A stretch of DNA of 64,000 nucleotides from Acinetobacter ursingii DSM 16037 = CIP 107286 (GCF_000368825.1 NZ_KB849717.1:1153601-1217600); one strand, 5' to 3'; shown: positions 17,637 through 28,327, counted from the first letter of the stretch. The notes: a model not told the origin generated them from the letters alone. Made by a program: numbers and translations.

Positions 17637-20282
17637 TTAAGCCTCAGCCCATTTCCCATCTTGATACAGCAGACTCCATTTAGTCTGTTTACCTTCTGGC
17701 GTCTCAGAACCAATGTATTGTGCCTGATTTTTACGGCTAAACTTGATCAACGTCGGATTACCTTCTGGATCAACATCAGGAGCTTGAAGCAAATATTGAT
17801 ACTTTGGATCAAGTTGATCTGCAACAGTACGTAGTTCTGCAACTTTCGGCGCACGAGTTTCACGAATTTTCGGGAACTTGCTGGCTGCTAGAAACAAACC
17901 TGCTGCTCCATCACGCAACACAAAATAATCATCATGTTTAGTCGAACGCAAGTGTTCCATTTTAATCGGATCAACACGCGGTGGTGCAGGTTGTCCATTT
18001 TTCAAAACTTTACGTGTATTGTCACAACTGGTACAGGCAAAGTATGGGCCAAAGCGGCCTGTCTTTAATTGCATTTCACCATCACATTTGTCACATGGAA
18101 TGGTTGGACCATCATAGCCCTTGATTTTGAATTCGCCTTCTTCGACTTCATAGCCATCACAGTCTGGATTATTACCACAAACATGTAATTTGCGACCGCC
18201 ATCAATCACATAACTATCCATCGCGGTACCACATTTTGCACAGCGATGCTTAGACATCAGATCAGCAGTTTCCGCCGAATCATCATCGGAAAAGGCAGCT
18301 AATGATTCGACTGGTGTCAGATTCAGGGTGCCTTTACAACGTTCTTTTGGTGGAAGATTATAGCCAGAACAACCTAAAAATACGCCTGTAGTACCTGTAC
18401 GAATCTGCATGGGTCGTCCACATAACTGACAGGCAACACTAGGAACTTCAACAGGTTGATTACGGCGCATACCTTCTGCACTAGCCGCGGTATTTAAACG
18501 ATTTTTAAAGTCACCGTAAAAACTATCGAGCAACTCTTTCCAATTACGATCTCCTGTTGCCACACGGTCAAGTTGACCTTCCAGATCTGCGGTAAAAGCA
18601 TAATTCATCAGATTATTAAAGCTTTCATCCAGACGATCGGTGACAATTTCACCCATTTTTTCAGCAAATAGGCGACGATTTTCCAGTTTCACATAACCAC
18701 GATCTTGAATGGTTGAAATAATCGCAGCATAAGTCGATGGACGACCAATTCCGCGTTTTTCAAGTTCTTTGACCAGTGAGGCTTCGGTAAATCGTGCAGG
18801 GGGTTTGGTAAAATGCTGACTTGGATCAAGCTTTTCAAGCTTAAGAATTTCACCCACTTTTACTGCTGGGAGTAATACATCATCATCCGATTTATTGGCA
18901 CCACGAACTCTGGTGAAACCATCAAATACCAAAGTACGTCCTTTGGCACGTAACTCGACATTGTTGGCTTCTACCGTCAGGGTTGAAGATAAATATTCAG
19001 CAGGTGTCATTTGACAAGCAACAAATTGTCGCCAAATCAAATCATATAACCGCTGTGCATCTCGCTCCATTCCTGCAAGTTGATCTCCTGTTAGCGCGAC
19101 ACTTGAAGGTCGAATCGCCTCATGCGCCTCTTGCGCACCCGCTTTATTCCCATAACGGTTTGGCTTGGCAGGAACATATTTATCGCCAAAATTTTGCTGA
19201 ATATGATCGCGTACCATATTCACCGCATCATCACTTAAAAAAGTGGAGTCGGTACGCATATACGTGATAAAGCCGCCTTCATACAGACGTTGTGCCAACA
19301 TCATGGTCTTTTTCACTGAAAAGCCAAGACGAGTACTCGCTGCTTGTTGCAAGGTCGACGTAATATACGGCGCACTTGGATTAACCTTGGTTGGCTTATC
19401 TTCACGCTGCGCGACTTTATATTCTGCATCTTTCAGAAGATGAAGAACTGCATCTGTTTCAGCTTTATTGCGTAGCTTTAAGGTTTTTCCCGCTTGCTTA
19501 AAGGCTTCCAGACGAATGTCATCTTTTTTCGAAGTGGTGTCCGCAAAAATCTGCCAGTATTCTTCAGGTATAAAAGCACGAATTTCACGTTCACGCTCAA
19601 CCACCAATTTAACGGCTACCGATTGAACACGTCCTGCTGATAAACCACGGGCGATTTTTTCCCAAAGGAGTGGAGAAATCATAAAGCCTACGACACGATC
19701 TAGAAAACGACGTGCCTGTTGTGCATTGACTTTATTGGTATCGAGACGTGAAGGATGCTTAAAAGCTTCCTGAATGGCATTTTTAGTGATTTCATTAAAC
19801 ACCACACGTTGATAACGACTGTCATCACCGCCAATCACCTCTTTTAAATGCCAAGCAATGGCTTCTCCTTCACGGTCCAAGTCCGTTGCGAGATAAACTT
19901 CATCGACCTGAGAAGCCAGTTTTTTAAGCTCTGCAACTACGTGTTCCTTGCCTGGTAGCACTTCATAATGTGCTTTCCAGTCATGTTCAGGATCTACGCC
20001 CATACGATTAATCAGTGCCGTTTGTGCTTTTTGCTCTTTTTCTTCGGCAGTCAGTTTGGCACGTGTTGCTGGTTTTTTTTCACTGGATTTGGCTGAACCA
20101 CCTGTCGGTAAATCACGCACGTGACCCACCGAAGACTTCACAATGTATTGTGAACCTAAATATTTGTTGATGGTTTTCGCTTTTGCAGGCGACTCCACAA
20201 TCACTAAGGCACGTTTGTTTGCAGCAGACTCAGAAGATGCTGCCGTGCTTTTTTTGCTTGTGGATCGAGGGGCATTCGCCAT
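17637..20282 (-). CDS. topA: DNA topoisomerase I
   Basis: 881 residues. An N-terminal Ser/Ala-rich tail precedes the TOPRIM domain ([14 protein letters not shown] near 25-38, [12 protein letters not shown] near 135). The catalytic Tyr341 lies in ITYMRTDST. The C terminus has Topo_C zinc ribbons with CxxC pairs (CQLCGRP, CAKCGTA, CDKCDGE and CTSC) followed by a positively charged tail. It relaxes negative supercoils. It lies 33 bp downstream of a small membrane-protein gene on the same strand. Confidence 0.97.
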   Translation of the reverse strand: MANAPRSTSKKSTAASSESAANKRALVIVESPAKAKTINKYLGSQYIVKSSVGHVRDLPTGGSAKSSEKKPATRAKLTAEEKEQKAQTALINRMGVDPEHDWKAHYEVLPGKEHVVAELKKLASQVDEVYLATDLDREGEAIAWHLKEVIGGDDSRYQRVVFNEITKNAIQEAFKHPSRLDTNKVNAQQARRFLDRVVGFMISPLLWEKIARGLSAGRVQSVAVKLVVEREREIRAFIPEEYWQIFADTTSKKDDIRLEAFKQAGKTLKLRNKAETDAVLHLLKDAEYKVAQREDKPTKVNPSAPYITSTLQQAASTRLGFSVKKTMMLAQRLYEGGFITYMRTDSTFLSDDAVNMVRDHIQQNFGDKYVPAKPNRYGNKAGAQEAHEAIRPSSVALTGDQLAGMERDAQRLYDLIWRQFVACQMTPAEYLSSTLTVEANNVELRAKGRTLVFDGFTRVRGANKSDDDVLLPAVKVGEILKLEKLDPSQHFTKPPARFTEASLVKELEKRGIGRPSTYAAIISTIQDRGYVKLENRRLFAEKMGEIVTDRLDESFNNLMNYAFTADLEGQLDRVATGDRNWKELLDSFYGDFKNRLNTAASAEGMRRNQPVEVPSVACQLCGRPMQIRTGTTGVFLGCSGYNLPPKERCKGTLNLTPVESLAAFSDDDSAETADLMSKHRCAKCGTAMDSYVIDGGRKLHVCGNNPDCDGYEVEEGEFKIKGYDGPTIPCDKCDGEMQLKTGRFGPYFACTSCDNTRKVLKNGQPAPPRVDPIKMEHLRSTKHDDYFVLRDGAAGLFLAASKFPKIRETRAPKVAELRTVADQLDPKYQYLLQAPDVDPEGNPTLIKFSRKNQAQYIGSETPEGKQTKWSLLYQDGKWAEA

Positions 20283-20315
20283 AATAAACTGTTATTCCTG
20301 TTGGTAAATAAAGAG

Positions 20316-20765
20316 TTAGACCGTAGCGAGTTGTAATAAATACGCTTTCATGTCTTCAAGTTGTGTGGCTTTAAGATCCGTTTCTTCATCCCAATACAAG
20401 CCCACACAGTTTGCCTGCATATCAATAGCATAAATCCCTTTTAATGCAATGGGAGAATCATTAAATTTCTGATCTCCTTCAATCACATTGAGATGACCAT
20501 CCACGACACGAGCGCGCATTAATGGTAATCGAGCCTCTGGAATAAGAACACTATAATAAGCGACCATACTGGCACGGTTCTCAGTGGCTTTCGGGATTTT
20601 TGTCCATTCAGGTGCCGCAACCAAGCGCGGGTGTAACCCCATCTTACGTGCTTTGTCTCGCATCAATCCTAAAGCTTTTTCACGTGGACTGACACGCAAG
20701 CCAAAAATTGAGCCTAAAACAAAAACGACGATAATGATCGTCACCCATAAACCTAAATGTTCCAT
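20316..20765 (-). CDS. Single-pass membrane protein upstream of topA
   Basis: 149 residues: one N-terminal membrane helix (about 5-23, LWVTIIIVVFVLGSIFGL) with the rest cytoplasmic, beginning with a SPREKALGLMRDKARKMGL helix. Similar small proteins sit next to topA in Pseudomonas (from memory). No enzymatic motif. Function unknown. 33-bp spacing suggests co-transcription with topA. Confidence 0.8.
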   Translation of the reverse strand: MEHLGLWVTIIIVVFVLGSIFGLRVSPREKALGLMRDKARKMGLHPRLVAAPEWTKIPKATENRASMVAYYSVLIPEARLPLMRARVVDGHLNVIEGDQKFNDSPIALKGIYAIDMQANCVGLYWDEETDLKATQLEDMKAYLLQLATV

Positions 20766-20857
20766 ACCTAACCCTATCGTGTTCTATTATTAGATTTGCA
20801 TAAGCTCAATATAAAACGCAAGTTTTTCATGCTTCATGCTACTTTTATCATGCAAAA

Positions 20858-21874
20858 TCAATGGATCACCATTTGCGCAGTATAATGTAACTGGTCATCA
20901 TCAAGTTGAATATAGCCTTTATCCAGCAAAGATTTCATTAGCATTTGAATATCGGCTTTGGGAAACCAGCCCTGTAATCGATCTCTTAAACTAAAAATAT
21001 CTTTGGGACGATCATGCTGAAGCTCATCCAGTTTTTGTAATACTTGCCATTGCAACTCATCCAGCTCTGGGGGAAATGGGCCTTCTACGACAGGTTGCTG
21101 TTGTTGTAAAAATTGCATAATAGTGTCTACATCACCTACCACCACTTGTGGCATTGCTAGCACTGAATTTTTTTCTTTTGTGACGGATTCAGTCATTTGA
21201 GTTGGAAGTTTCGCTTTACGGTTTTCATGCTGATTTAAATCAAGACTAATCCATTGTTTTAAAATTTTCTTACGGAAACTCAATTGAGAAGTGTCACGTC
21301 GAATAATTTTTAAGTTAATTAACATGGCAACCATCTGTGAAACTTGCTCGTCTGAAACCTGCAAAATATTGCCAATTGAATTGTGTAATCCTTCAAGAGT
21401 TGCTGGTAAACCTTTCGTATTGGTCAGCGCATCGCAATATTTTTTGACTTGCAGCAACATCGGCTGTGCCTGAAAACTAGCCGCTGTCGGTAACTGATAT
21501 TCGGTTTTATCATTGTTTTTATACGCTGTTTGTAATACCACCTTTCGCCCTGAATTTTGCAAAATTTCAATCAATAAATGAATCTCTCTCATAGTCGAAA
21601 TCAGTTCAATTTCAATATGTTCTTCGGTTAAAGCCAGTAATTGTCCAGCGAGCATGGCATAAGCCAATTCTTTTTTGGAAATAGGAGGCACATCCAACAT
21701 CATGACCATGCCAGAAGTCACCCAACCTGCAAGCTCGGTCATATCTTCCAAAGTATAGTCAAATTGACCCGTTAAATTAAATAGATAAACCAATTGATCA
21801 TGTTCAATGTAAGCACGTAGCGTTTTGGCTTGGAGTGGATTTTTTTCAAGATCAATGAGAACAACATTTTTCAT
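20858..21874 (-). CDS. Hypothetical protein, possible PIN/NYN-like N domain and winged-helix C domain
   Basis: 338 residues from ATG 21874 (a GTG at 21886 would add four). The N terminus VVLIDLEKNPLQAKTL resembles the first strand and acidic residues of PIN/NYN proteins, followed by LVYLFNLTGQF and a VVLQT strand near 115. The C-terminal 80 residues (ELDELQWQVLQKLDEL...DIQMLMKSLLDKGYIQLDDD) look like a winged helix. This assignment is a fold-level guess. It lies 34 bp upstream-oriented from slyX on the same strand. Confidence 0.65.
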   Translation of the reverse strand: MKNVVLIDLEKNPLQAKTLRAYIEHDQLVYLFNLTGQFDYTLEDMTELAGWVTSGMVMMLDVPPISKKELAYAMLAGQLLALTEEHIEIELISTMREIHLLIEILQNSGRKVVLQTAYKNNDKTEYQLPTAASFQAQPMLLQVKKYCDALTNTKGLPATLEGLHNSIGNILQVSDEQVSQMVAMLINLKIIRRDTSQLSFRKKILKQWISLDLNQHENRKAKLPTQMTESVTKEKNSVLAMPQVVVGDVDTIMQFLQQQQPVVEGPFPPELDELQWQVLQKLDELQHDRPKDIFSLRDRLQGWFPKADIQMLMKSLLDKGYIQLDDDQLHYTAQMVIH

Positions 21875-21920
21875 GGTACAAATCACTTTGCTTCAATATT
21901 TAATAAAAACGATATACACA

Positions 21921-22166
21921 TTAGTAATGCGGTGGTTTATTACTTAAAGGGTCAAATGGTGCAATGCCTTCTGATAAATCTGCCGATTCAACACGTTGAT
22001 ACAAAAGCTGCATTTGTTTTTTTAAATCAGCAATTTCTTTAGACTGAACTGCCAATTGCGTATTGAGCTGATCAACTAAATCGTCTAAAAATGCAATTCG
22101 GACTTGCAAATCTTCAATGGGTGCGGAAAATGACGCATGATCATCATAATCTGTTGGTTTAGTCAT
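21921..22166 (-). CDS. slyX: SlyX family coiled-coil protein
   Basis: 81 residues: heptad-rich IEDLQVRIAFLDDLVDQLNTQL through IADLKKQMQLLYQRV, then a Pro-rich C terminus ending PPHY, which is the SlyX family signature. Function is unknown in any bacterium. Divergent from uup with 34 bp between the start codons. Confidence 0.88.
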   Translation of the reverse strand: MTKPTDYDDHASFSAPIEDLQVRIAFLDDLVDQLNTQLAVQSKEIADLKKQMQLLYQRVESADLSEGIAPFDPLSNKPPHY

Positions 22167-22200
22167 TTAACTCTCCTCATTTGGGATTTTGGAAAACATT

Positions 22201-24108
22201 ATGGCCTATATTACTTTAAGGGATGTCCAACTGGCATTTGGTGGACCCGCCCTCCTCGACGGCGCGAACTTTGTATTGGAGCGCGGCGAACGAGTGTGTT
22301 TGATCGGTCGTAATGGCGAAGGCAAGTCTACTTTACTTAAGCTGATTGAGGGAAGTTTATTACCTGATCGCGGCGAAGTTTCTATTCAAAATGGCCTCAC
22401 CGTTTCGATGTTGGCACAAGACGTACCCATGGATTCAGGCAAAGTTGCCGATATTGTCGCAGATGGCGCGGGTGAAGCGGCCATTGTACTCAAAGCATAT
22501 CATGAAGCCAGTGATGCCTGTGTATTGGGCGATATGGACGCTTGTGACCGAATGGGGCATTTACAGCATAAACTGGATCAAGTAGATGGTTGGGCACTCG
22601 AAAACAAGGTTAATACTATTTTAGGGAAAATGGGGCTTGATCCAGATGCAGATCTTGCTGACCTATCAGGTGGCCGTAAACGTCGCGTATTACTTGCACG
22701 CGCACTCCTGACCCAACCTGATATTTTATTACTTGATGAGCCGACTAACCACTTAGATGTTGAAAGTATCGAATGGCTAGAAAAATTCTTACTCGAACAA
22801 AATAATTTAACCTTATTGTTTATTTCGCATGACCGTTCGTTTGTAGATCGTTTGGCAACCCGTATTGTGGAACTGGATCGAGGGATCTTGCGTAGCTACG
22901 AAGGTAACTATTCACGTTATTTAGATTTAAAAGCACAGCAACTCGAAGCTGAAGAAAAACAAAATGCCTTGTTTGAGAAGAAACTGGCAGAAGAAGAAGC
23001 ATGGATCCGTCAAGGCATTAAAGCACGTCGTACCCGTAATGAAGGCCGCGTTCGTGCCCTAAAAGCTTTGCGTGAAGAATCCAAAGCCCGTCGCTTCCAG
23101 CAAGGCAAAGTCAATATGGGCGTTCAGGATGCTCAGCGTTCTGGCAAACTGGTGTTTGATATTGAACATTTAAGTGTCAGCTACGATAACAACCTCTTGA
23201 TTCGCGACTTCTCTGCGGTGGTGTTACGCGGTGATCGTATTGGTCTGGTCGGTGATAATGGTGTCGGCAAAACTACCCTGATCAAAGCGATTTTGGGTGA
23301 AATTGAGCACACAGGTACAGTGAAAACAGGCACCCAGCTTGAAGTCGCTTATTTTGACCAATTGCGCAATCAGCTTGAGCTCGAAAAATCGGTGATGGCG
23401 AATGTCTCGGAAGGTTCGGACTTTGTCGATGTAAACGGTCAACGCCGTCATATTTATAGCTATTTACAAGACTTTCTGTTTTCACCTGAGCGTGCACGTA
23501 CCCCTGTCAAAGCGCTGTCGGGCGGTGAGCGGAATCGTGTGCTATTGGCGAAACTATTGCTTAAACCATCAAATCTGATCGTGATGGACGAACCAACTAA
23601 TGATCTGGATATGGTGACTTTAGAGCTTCTTGAGGAAATGTTGGCAGATTATAAAGGCACATTGCTGTTGATTAGCCATGACCGTGCCTTTATGGATAAT
23701 GTTGTGACCTCCACATGGGTATTTGATGGTAAAGGCGGTATCGAAGAATATGTTGGCGGTTATCAGGACTATCTGTTGCAACGCCCGAATCAAACCGTAG
23801 TTGATCAAAAGTCAGATGTTAAAAAAGCGCAGGCCAAAGCAGAAGCCAACAAAGTTGCTGCTCCTGCCAAGAAAGTAAAATTGAGTTTTAAAGATCAACG
23901 TGAATTGGAACAACTCCCTGCTGAGATTGAGAAACTGGAAGCTGAGCAAAGCACCTTATCTGATCAACTTGCCGACGGTTCATGGTTTGTTCAAGATGCC
24001 GCAGCAGCCACTCAGGCGAGTCAGCGTTTAGCTGAAATTGAAGAGCAATTGCTTGAAAAACTGGAACGTTGGGATGAACTGGAAAATTTAAGTAAAGGGA
24101 ATACATAA
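22201..24108 (+). CDS. uup: ABC-F ATPase Uup
   Basis: 635 residues from ATG 22201 (an in-frame TTG 12 bp upstream is less likely). Two nucleotide-binding domains: Walker A GRNGEGKST and GDNGVGKTT, signatures LSGGRKRR and LSGGERNR, Walker B ILLLDEPTNHLD and LIVMDEPTNDLD. A charged inter-domain linker and a C-terminal coiled coil (about 560-633) follow. No membrane segment. Uup-type ABC-F proteins act on ribosomes and, in E. coli, reduce transposon precise excision. Stand-alone gene. Confidence 0.93.
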   Translation: MAYITLRDVQLAFGGPALLDGANFVLERGERVCLIGRNGEGKSTLLKLIEGSLLPDRGEVSIQNGLTVSMLAQDVPMDSGKVADIVADGAGEAAIVLKAYHEASDACVLGDMDACDRMGHLQHKLDQVDGWALENKVNTILGKMGLDPDADLADLSGGRKRRVLLARALLTQPDILLLDEPTNHLDVESIEWLEKFLLEQNNLTLLFISHDRSFVDRLATRIVELDRGILRSYEGNYSRYLDLKAQQLEAEEKQNALFEKKLAEEEAWIRQGIKARRTRNEGRVRALKALREESKARRFQQGKVNMGVQDAQRSGKLVFDIEHLSVSYDNNLLIRDFSAVVLRGDRIGLVGDNGVGKTTLIKAILGEIEHTGTVKTGTQLEVAYFDQLRNQLELEKSVMANVSEGSDFVDVNGQRRHIYSYLQDFLFSPERARTPVKALSGGERNRVLLAKLLLKPSNLIVMDEPTNDLDMVTLELLEEMLADYKGTLLLISHDRAFMDNVVTSTWVFDGKGGIEEYVGGYQDYLLQRPNQTVVDQKSDVKKAQAKAEANKVAAPAKKVKLSFKDQRELEQLPAEIEKLEAEQSTLSDQLADGSWFVQDAAAATQASQRLAEIEEQLLEKLERWDELENLSKGNT

Positions 24109-24115
24109 TACTGAG

Positions 24116-24144
24116 ACTCCCCTTTTCATTTTGAAATGGGGAGA
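24116..24144 (+). terminator. Hairpin after uup
   Basis: CTCCCC pairs with GGGGAG, with an inner TTTCA/TGAAA arm broken by one mismatch. Only a weak T stretch follows. Confidence 0.55.
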
Positions 24145-24186
24145 AACTTTAAACAATCTAAAATTCAACGATTGGAACTCATCTAC

Positions 24187-24624
24187 TTAACTGACTTTGT
24201 ACCAAGTTTGATTACGACCCAGTGCTGAAATTCCCATATAACCACGTAAATCTAGGCGGGTTCCATTATTGGTTAATTTGCCTTTCAGCGAATAACTTTT
24301 TCCTGTTTGAGGGTCAATAATGGTTCCGCCCTCATATTCATTTCCACCCGTGTTTTTTAGGTTACGAATCACTGTCACTCCGACAAGAGGCTTATTTTTA
24401 AACGTTCCGGTACATTTTGTACACTTTTCAGCCTGATCTACAACCAAAACCTTCTGTACCGTTGCTGTTAAATATCCCGATTTATCTTCCCTAAATTTGA
24501 CAATACTTCTGGCTTCATGTGTCTGATCATCAATGGTTTTCCATGAAGTACCATTGAGTGGATCTTGTGCATATACAGCAGATGAAAGTAAAACTATCGA
24601 ACTTATAAATAATATATTTTTCAC
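24187..24624 (-). CDS. DUF2147 family periplasmic protein
   Basis: 145 residues. A signal peptide is cleaved after about residue 19 (SSAVYA|QDP). The DUF2147 core follows: GTSWKTIDDQTHEARSIVKFRED, CxxC-like CTKC, GGTIIDPQTGKSYSLKG, LDLRGYMGISALGRNQTWYKV. The YMGxxxLGRxQxW tail is the family hallmark. A small beta-barrel-like periplasmic protein, function unknown. Confidence 0.88.
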   Translation of the reverse strand: MKNILFISSIVLLSSAVYAQDPLNGTSWKTIDDQTHEARSIVKFREDKSGYLTATVQKVLVVDQAEKCTKCTGTFKNKPLVGVTVIRNLKNTGGNEYEGGTIIDPQTGKSYSLKGKLTNNGTRLDLRGYMGISALGRNQTWYKVS

Positions 24625-24893
24625 AACTTAGGCTCTCACACATCAAATAATAACCAGTATAGTATTTTTAAATTCTACGATGTGTATTCAAATTTTATAA
24701 TGATTGGTGATGAAATATTCCTTGAGGCTCATTTAGAAAATCTAAATTTTTATGTTTAAATTTTTTGCTTTTTAATAACTGTGCTGACTAACGCTTACAG
24801 ATCTATTGATCTTTGGAACTAAGCTCCAAGTTAAAAATCAGTTCATGTTACACTGCCCCAAACTTTTTGATATTTGACTTTATCCAGAACAAG

Positions 24894-25829
24894 ATGAGCC
24901 AACAACATCCCTACACACCGGGCGAGTTTCAATGGTCTTTTTTGCTACCAAAATATTGGGGCATTTGGATTGCGATCGTTTTTTTAATGCTGCTTGCGAT
25001 TTTGCCGTGGGCCATTCAATGGCGTTTGGCGCAAGCTATGGGTCATTTAGCTTGGAAATATTTAAAGTCACGACGCAAAACCACGATTCGTAATCTCGAA
25101 GTCTGTTTTCCTGAATGGTCTCAACAAGAAGTTGAATGCCAAGGCCGACAAGTTTTTGTCGATATGATGCTCGGCGTGTTTGAAACGCTCAACGCATGGT
25201 ATTCACCGCAATGGTTTAAAGGTCGCTCGAGTATTGAAGGTCTTGAACATATCACCCATGCACAAGCTCAAGGTCAGGGTGTGTTATTACTTGGAACGCA
25301 TAGCACCTTGCTGGATGCTGGCGGCTATATTTGCTCGCAATATTTTGAGCCTGATGTGGTCTATCGACCACAAAACAATCCCCTACTGGATATGTTGATT
25401 TATCGTTGTCGCGCCACGATTTATAAACATCAGATTGATCATGATGATATGCGTGGCCTGATTCGCAAACTCAAAGATACCGATGCCATCTGGTATAGTC
25501 CCGATCAGGATTTTGGCCTTAAACAAGGCGTTATGGCACCTTTTTTTGGCGTACCCGCCGCAACGGTCACTGCACATCGTCGCTTATTAAAAATTTCCAA
25601 AGCCGCCGCCGTGCCTTTGTATTTTTATCGTCACGGCGATATTCGTGATCCCAAATATCATGTTTTAATTGAAGCAGCCGTTGAAAATATGCCAAGTGAT
25701 AATGAAATTGATGATGCCACCCGTATCAATAAAATCATTGAAAATCAGCTTCGTATTGCACCAACGCAATATATGTGGTTTCATCGCCGCTTTAAAACTC
25801 GTCCAGATGGATACGAGAAAATTTACTAA
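24894..25829 (+). CDS. lpxL: Lipid A late acyltransferase (LpxL/HtrB type)
   Basis: 311 residues from ATG 24894. One N-terminal membrane helix (about 24-44), then the lysophospholipid-acyltransferase fold with catalytic H136-x4-D141 (GTHSTLLD), the YRPQNNPLLD block, and DQDFGLKQGVMAPFFGVPA. It transfers a secondary acyl chain (lauroyl-type) from acyl-ACP to lipid A on the inner membrane. Its neighbour encodes the lipooligosaccharide core glycosyltransferase LpsB, supporting a surface glycolipid role. LpxL versus LpxM is assigned by family feel and neighbourhood. Confidence 0.82.
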   Translation: MSQQHPYTPGEFQWSFLLPKYWGIWIAIVFLMLLAILPWAIQWRLAQAMGHLAWKYLKSRRKTTIRNLEVCFPEWSQQEVECQGRQVFVDMMLGVFETLNAWYSPQWFKGRSSIEGLEHITHAQAQGQGVLLLGTHSTLLDAGGYICSQYFEPDVVYRPQNNPLLDMLIYRCRATIYKHQIDHDDMRGLIRKLKDTDAIWYSPDQDFGLKQGVMAPFFGVPAATVTAHRRLLKISKAAAVPLYFYRHGDIRDPKYHVLIEAAVENMPSDNEIDDATRINKIIENQLRIAPTQYMWFHRRFKTRPDGYEKIY

Positions 25830-25861
25830 TATTTAAAAATGAAAAAAGTTGAGACCTGAGC

Positions 25862-26977
25862 ATGAAAGTGATGCAGTTGCTTCCCGAACTGAACAGTGGT
25901 GGCGTTGAACGTGGCACGCTGGAAATCGCACGTGCTTTGGTGAGCCAAGGTCATCAATCCCTTGTTGTGTCCAATGGTGGACGTTTGGTTCCTCAACTTG
26001 AAGCTGATGGTTCTACACATCTGCAACTGCCGATTCATAAGAAATCTTTGTCTAGTCTTTGGCAGATTCGTCCATTACGTCAACTAATCAGGACACATCA
26101 ACCTGATATTGTGCATGTCCGTTCACGTGTGCCTGCATGGTTAACACATTTTGCCTTACGTGGTATTCCTGCTCAGCAACGTCCACATCTGATCAGTACC
26201 GTACACGGTTTTTATTCAGTGAATCGTTATAGCGCGATTATGACGCAAGCTGAAAAAGTCATTGCAGTTTCAGATAGTGTGGTCAAATACATTAGCGATC
26301 ATTATAAAAACTGTCCTCCTGAGGATATTGTTCGGATTTATCGTGGTATTGATCCTAAAGCATTTCCGCATGGCTATCAACCATCTGGGCAATGGATTAA
26401 TCATCAATACACCTTATTTCCACAACTGGAAAATAAGTTTTTGCTGTGTTTGCCAGGTCGCATCACTCGTCTTAAAGGACATGAAACATTGATAGAATTG
26501 ATAGAGCGACTACAGACAGAGCATCCCAATATTCATGCGATTGTCGTGGGCGGTGCAGATCCCAAAAAAGCAGCTTATCTGGATGAACTCGAAGCGACCA
26601 TTCAAAATCGTGGATTGCGTGATCAGATCACCTTTGTCGGACATACTTCAGAAATTCGGGAATGGCTGGCATTAAGTGATATTGTGCTCTCTTTATCCAA
26701 TCAGGCTGAAACTTTTGGACGAACTGCACTGGAAGCACTATCCGTTGGAACACCTGTCATTGGCTGGAATCGCGGCGGTGTGGCTGAAATCTTATCTCGG
26801 CTTTATCCACAAGGTCTGATTGAGGTCGATGATCGCGAAGCACTACTTAATTGTGTGAAGCATCATATTGATCATCGCCAACAGGTTGAACCCGTCACTC
26901 AATTTAGTCTGGATGAGATGTGTAATCAAACCATCCAACTGTATCAATACATGTTGAATCAAACTACAGGCAAATAA
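25862..26977 (+). CDS. lpsB: GT4-family core-oligosaccharide glycosyltransferase LpsB
   Basis: 371 residues, GT-B fold. The N domain has the acceptor loop NSGGVERGTLEIARAL. The C domain has PGRITRLKGHETLIELI and the nucleotide-sugar EX7E region QAETFGRTALEALSVGTPVIGWNRGGVAEIL. It fits the LpsB glycosyltransferase known in A. baumannii LOS inner-core assembly, where loss affects surface properties and polymyxin susceptibility (from memory). It starts 32 bp after the lpxL-like gene and is probably in the same operon. Confidence 0.82.
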   Translation: MKVMQLLPELNSGGVERGTLEIARALVSQGHQSLVVSNGGRLVPQLEADGSTHLQLPIHKKSLSSLWQIRPLRQLIRTHQPDIVHVRSRVPAWLTHFALRGIPAQQRPHLISTVHGFYSVNRYSAIMTQAEKVIAVSDSVVKYISDHYKNCPPEDIVRIYRGIDPKAFPHGYQPSGQWINHQYTLFPQLENKFLLCLPGRITRLKGHETLIELIERLQTEHPNIHAIVVGGADPKKAAYLDELEATIQNRGLRDQITFVGHTSEIREWLALSDIVLSLSNQAETFGRTALEALSVGTPVIGWNRGGVAEILSRLYPQGLIEVDDREALLNCVKHHIDHRQQVEPVTQFSLDEMCNQTIQLYQYMLNQTTGK

Positions 26978-26978
26978 A

Positions 26979-27003
26979 AAGGAAGCATTCGCGCTTCCTT
27001 CTT
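26979..27003. terminator. Terminator of lpxL-lpsB unit
   Basis: AAGGAAGC and GCTTCCTT pair around ATTCGC, right after the lpsB stop. Flanking A and T tracts are short. It can serve both this transcript and gltP, which ends at 27026. Confidence 0.75.
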
Positions 27004-27025
27004 TGGTGTATCAGCCGACAGATGC

Positions 27026-28327
27026 TTAACTGGCTTCTGACTGATTTAAACTGGCTTCATACGCTTTGGCTTTATCTACATCGTAGACTTTTTCCCACTT
27101 ACTAATCACCAGTATCGCCAGCGCATTACCTACGACATTCAGAGCAGTACGTGCCATATCTAAAATACGGTCAACACCCGCAATAAATGCCAAACCTTCA
27201 AGTGGAATGCCGACACTACCTAGCGTTGCCAATAACACGACAAAAGAAACACCAGGTACCCCCGCGATTCCCTTAGAGGTAATCATTAGGGTAATCACTA
27301 AAATCACCTGTTGATATAAAGACAGATCAATCCCATAGAGCTGTGCAATAAAGATGGCGGCAATACTCTGATACAGCGTTGAACCATCCAGATTAAATGA
27401 ATAACCTGTCGGAATCACGAAACTGGTAATCGCTTTCGGAGCACCATAAGCTTCCATCTTTTGCATAATACGTGGCAAAACGGTTTCGGAACTGGCAGTG
27501 GAATACGCCAAAATCAATTCATCTTTGAGAATTCTCATCAAGGTTAAGATATTAATACCGCATAATTTTGCAGTAATACCTAACACGACAAAAGCAAAAA
27601 AGAAAATAGTGGCATATACCAAAACAACCAACTTAGCCAAAGGAATCAGAGAGGTAAAACCGAAATTCGCTACCGTGACAGCAATGAGACCAAACACCCC
27701 GATTGGTGCATATTTCATAATAATATGCGTCACACGGAACATGGTTTCAGAGACCGCATGAAATACATGCAACAAAGGCTCTTTGGTAGTGGTTGGTAAT
27801 GATGACAAACCAATACCGAACAATACTGCAAAGAAAATCACAGGCAGCATTTCACCATGTGCCATAGAACTAATAATATTCGTTGGAATTAACGATAAAA
27901 TCGTCTGGATAATCCCATGAGAATGCGATTCAACTTCTTGCGTAGTATGTTGATATTGAGAAATATCTGTTTTCACCAACACTGACATATCCACACCAGC
28001 ACCTGGCTGGAAGATATTGGCGGCAACTAAACCGACAATAATCGCAATCGTGGTAATGATTTCAAAATACAAAATTGTTTTAAAGCCAAGTCTTCCCAGA
28101 CTTTTTGTGGAACCAACACCTGCAATACCCAAAATGAGCGTAGAAAAAACGATTGGAATCACAATCATTTTAATCAAGCTAATAAAAATCTGACCTAAAG
28201 GTTTCAACACATTATTAACCGCGGCGTCTTTTATTTCAGGTTGGTTGTGCAAAATAGCCCCGACAACCACACCAAGGATCAAAGCAATTAAAATTTGCCA
28301 TGCAAGGCTAATTTTAAAGTTCTTCAT
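27026..28327 (-). CDS. gltP: Glutamate/aspartate:proton symporter (DAACS family)
   Basis: 433 residues, start placed at ATG 28327 with AAAGGA about 8 bases upstream (a longer frame to 28396 lacks this). Eight membrane helices plus re-entrant loops. The signatures AYSTASSETVLPRIMQKM (serine-rich HP1) and GYSFNLDGSTLYQSIAAIFIAQ, then the HP2 GIAGVPGVSFVVLLATLGSVGIPLEG, define the SLC1/GltPh family. It imports glutamate/aspartate or related dicarboxylates with H+ or Na+. A long, possibly structured 5' leader precedes it. Confidence 0.88.
   Translation of the reverse strand: MKNFKISLAWQILIALILGVVVGAILHNQPEIKDAAVNNVLKPLGQIFISLIKMIVIPIVFSTLILGIAGVGSTKSLGRLGFKTILYFEIITTIAIIVGLVAANIFQPGAGVDMSVLVKTDISQYQHTTQEVESHSHGIIQTILSLIPTNIISSMAHGEMLPVIFFAVLFGIGLSSLPTTTKEPLLHVFHAVSETMFRVTHIIMKYAPIGVFGLIAVTVANFGFTSLIPLAKLVVLVYATIFFFAFVVLGITAKLCGINILTLMRILKDELILAYSTASSETVLPRIMQKMEAYGAPKAITSFVIPTGYSFNLDGSTLYQSIAAIFIAQLYGIDLSLYQQVILVITLMITSKGIAGVPGVSFVVLLATLGSVGIPLEGLAFIAGVDRILDMARTALNVVGNALAILVISKWEKVYDVDKAKAYEASLNQSEAS

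Noticed and set aside
24640-24893. Longer start of the acyltransferase at 24813
   Set aside because: The extra 27 residues (MELSSKLKI...) precede the typical start and include promoter-like AT-rich sequence; ATG 24894 gives the usual length.
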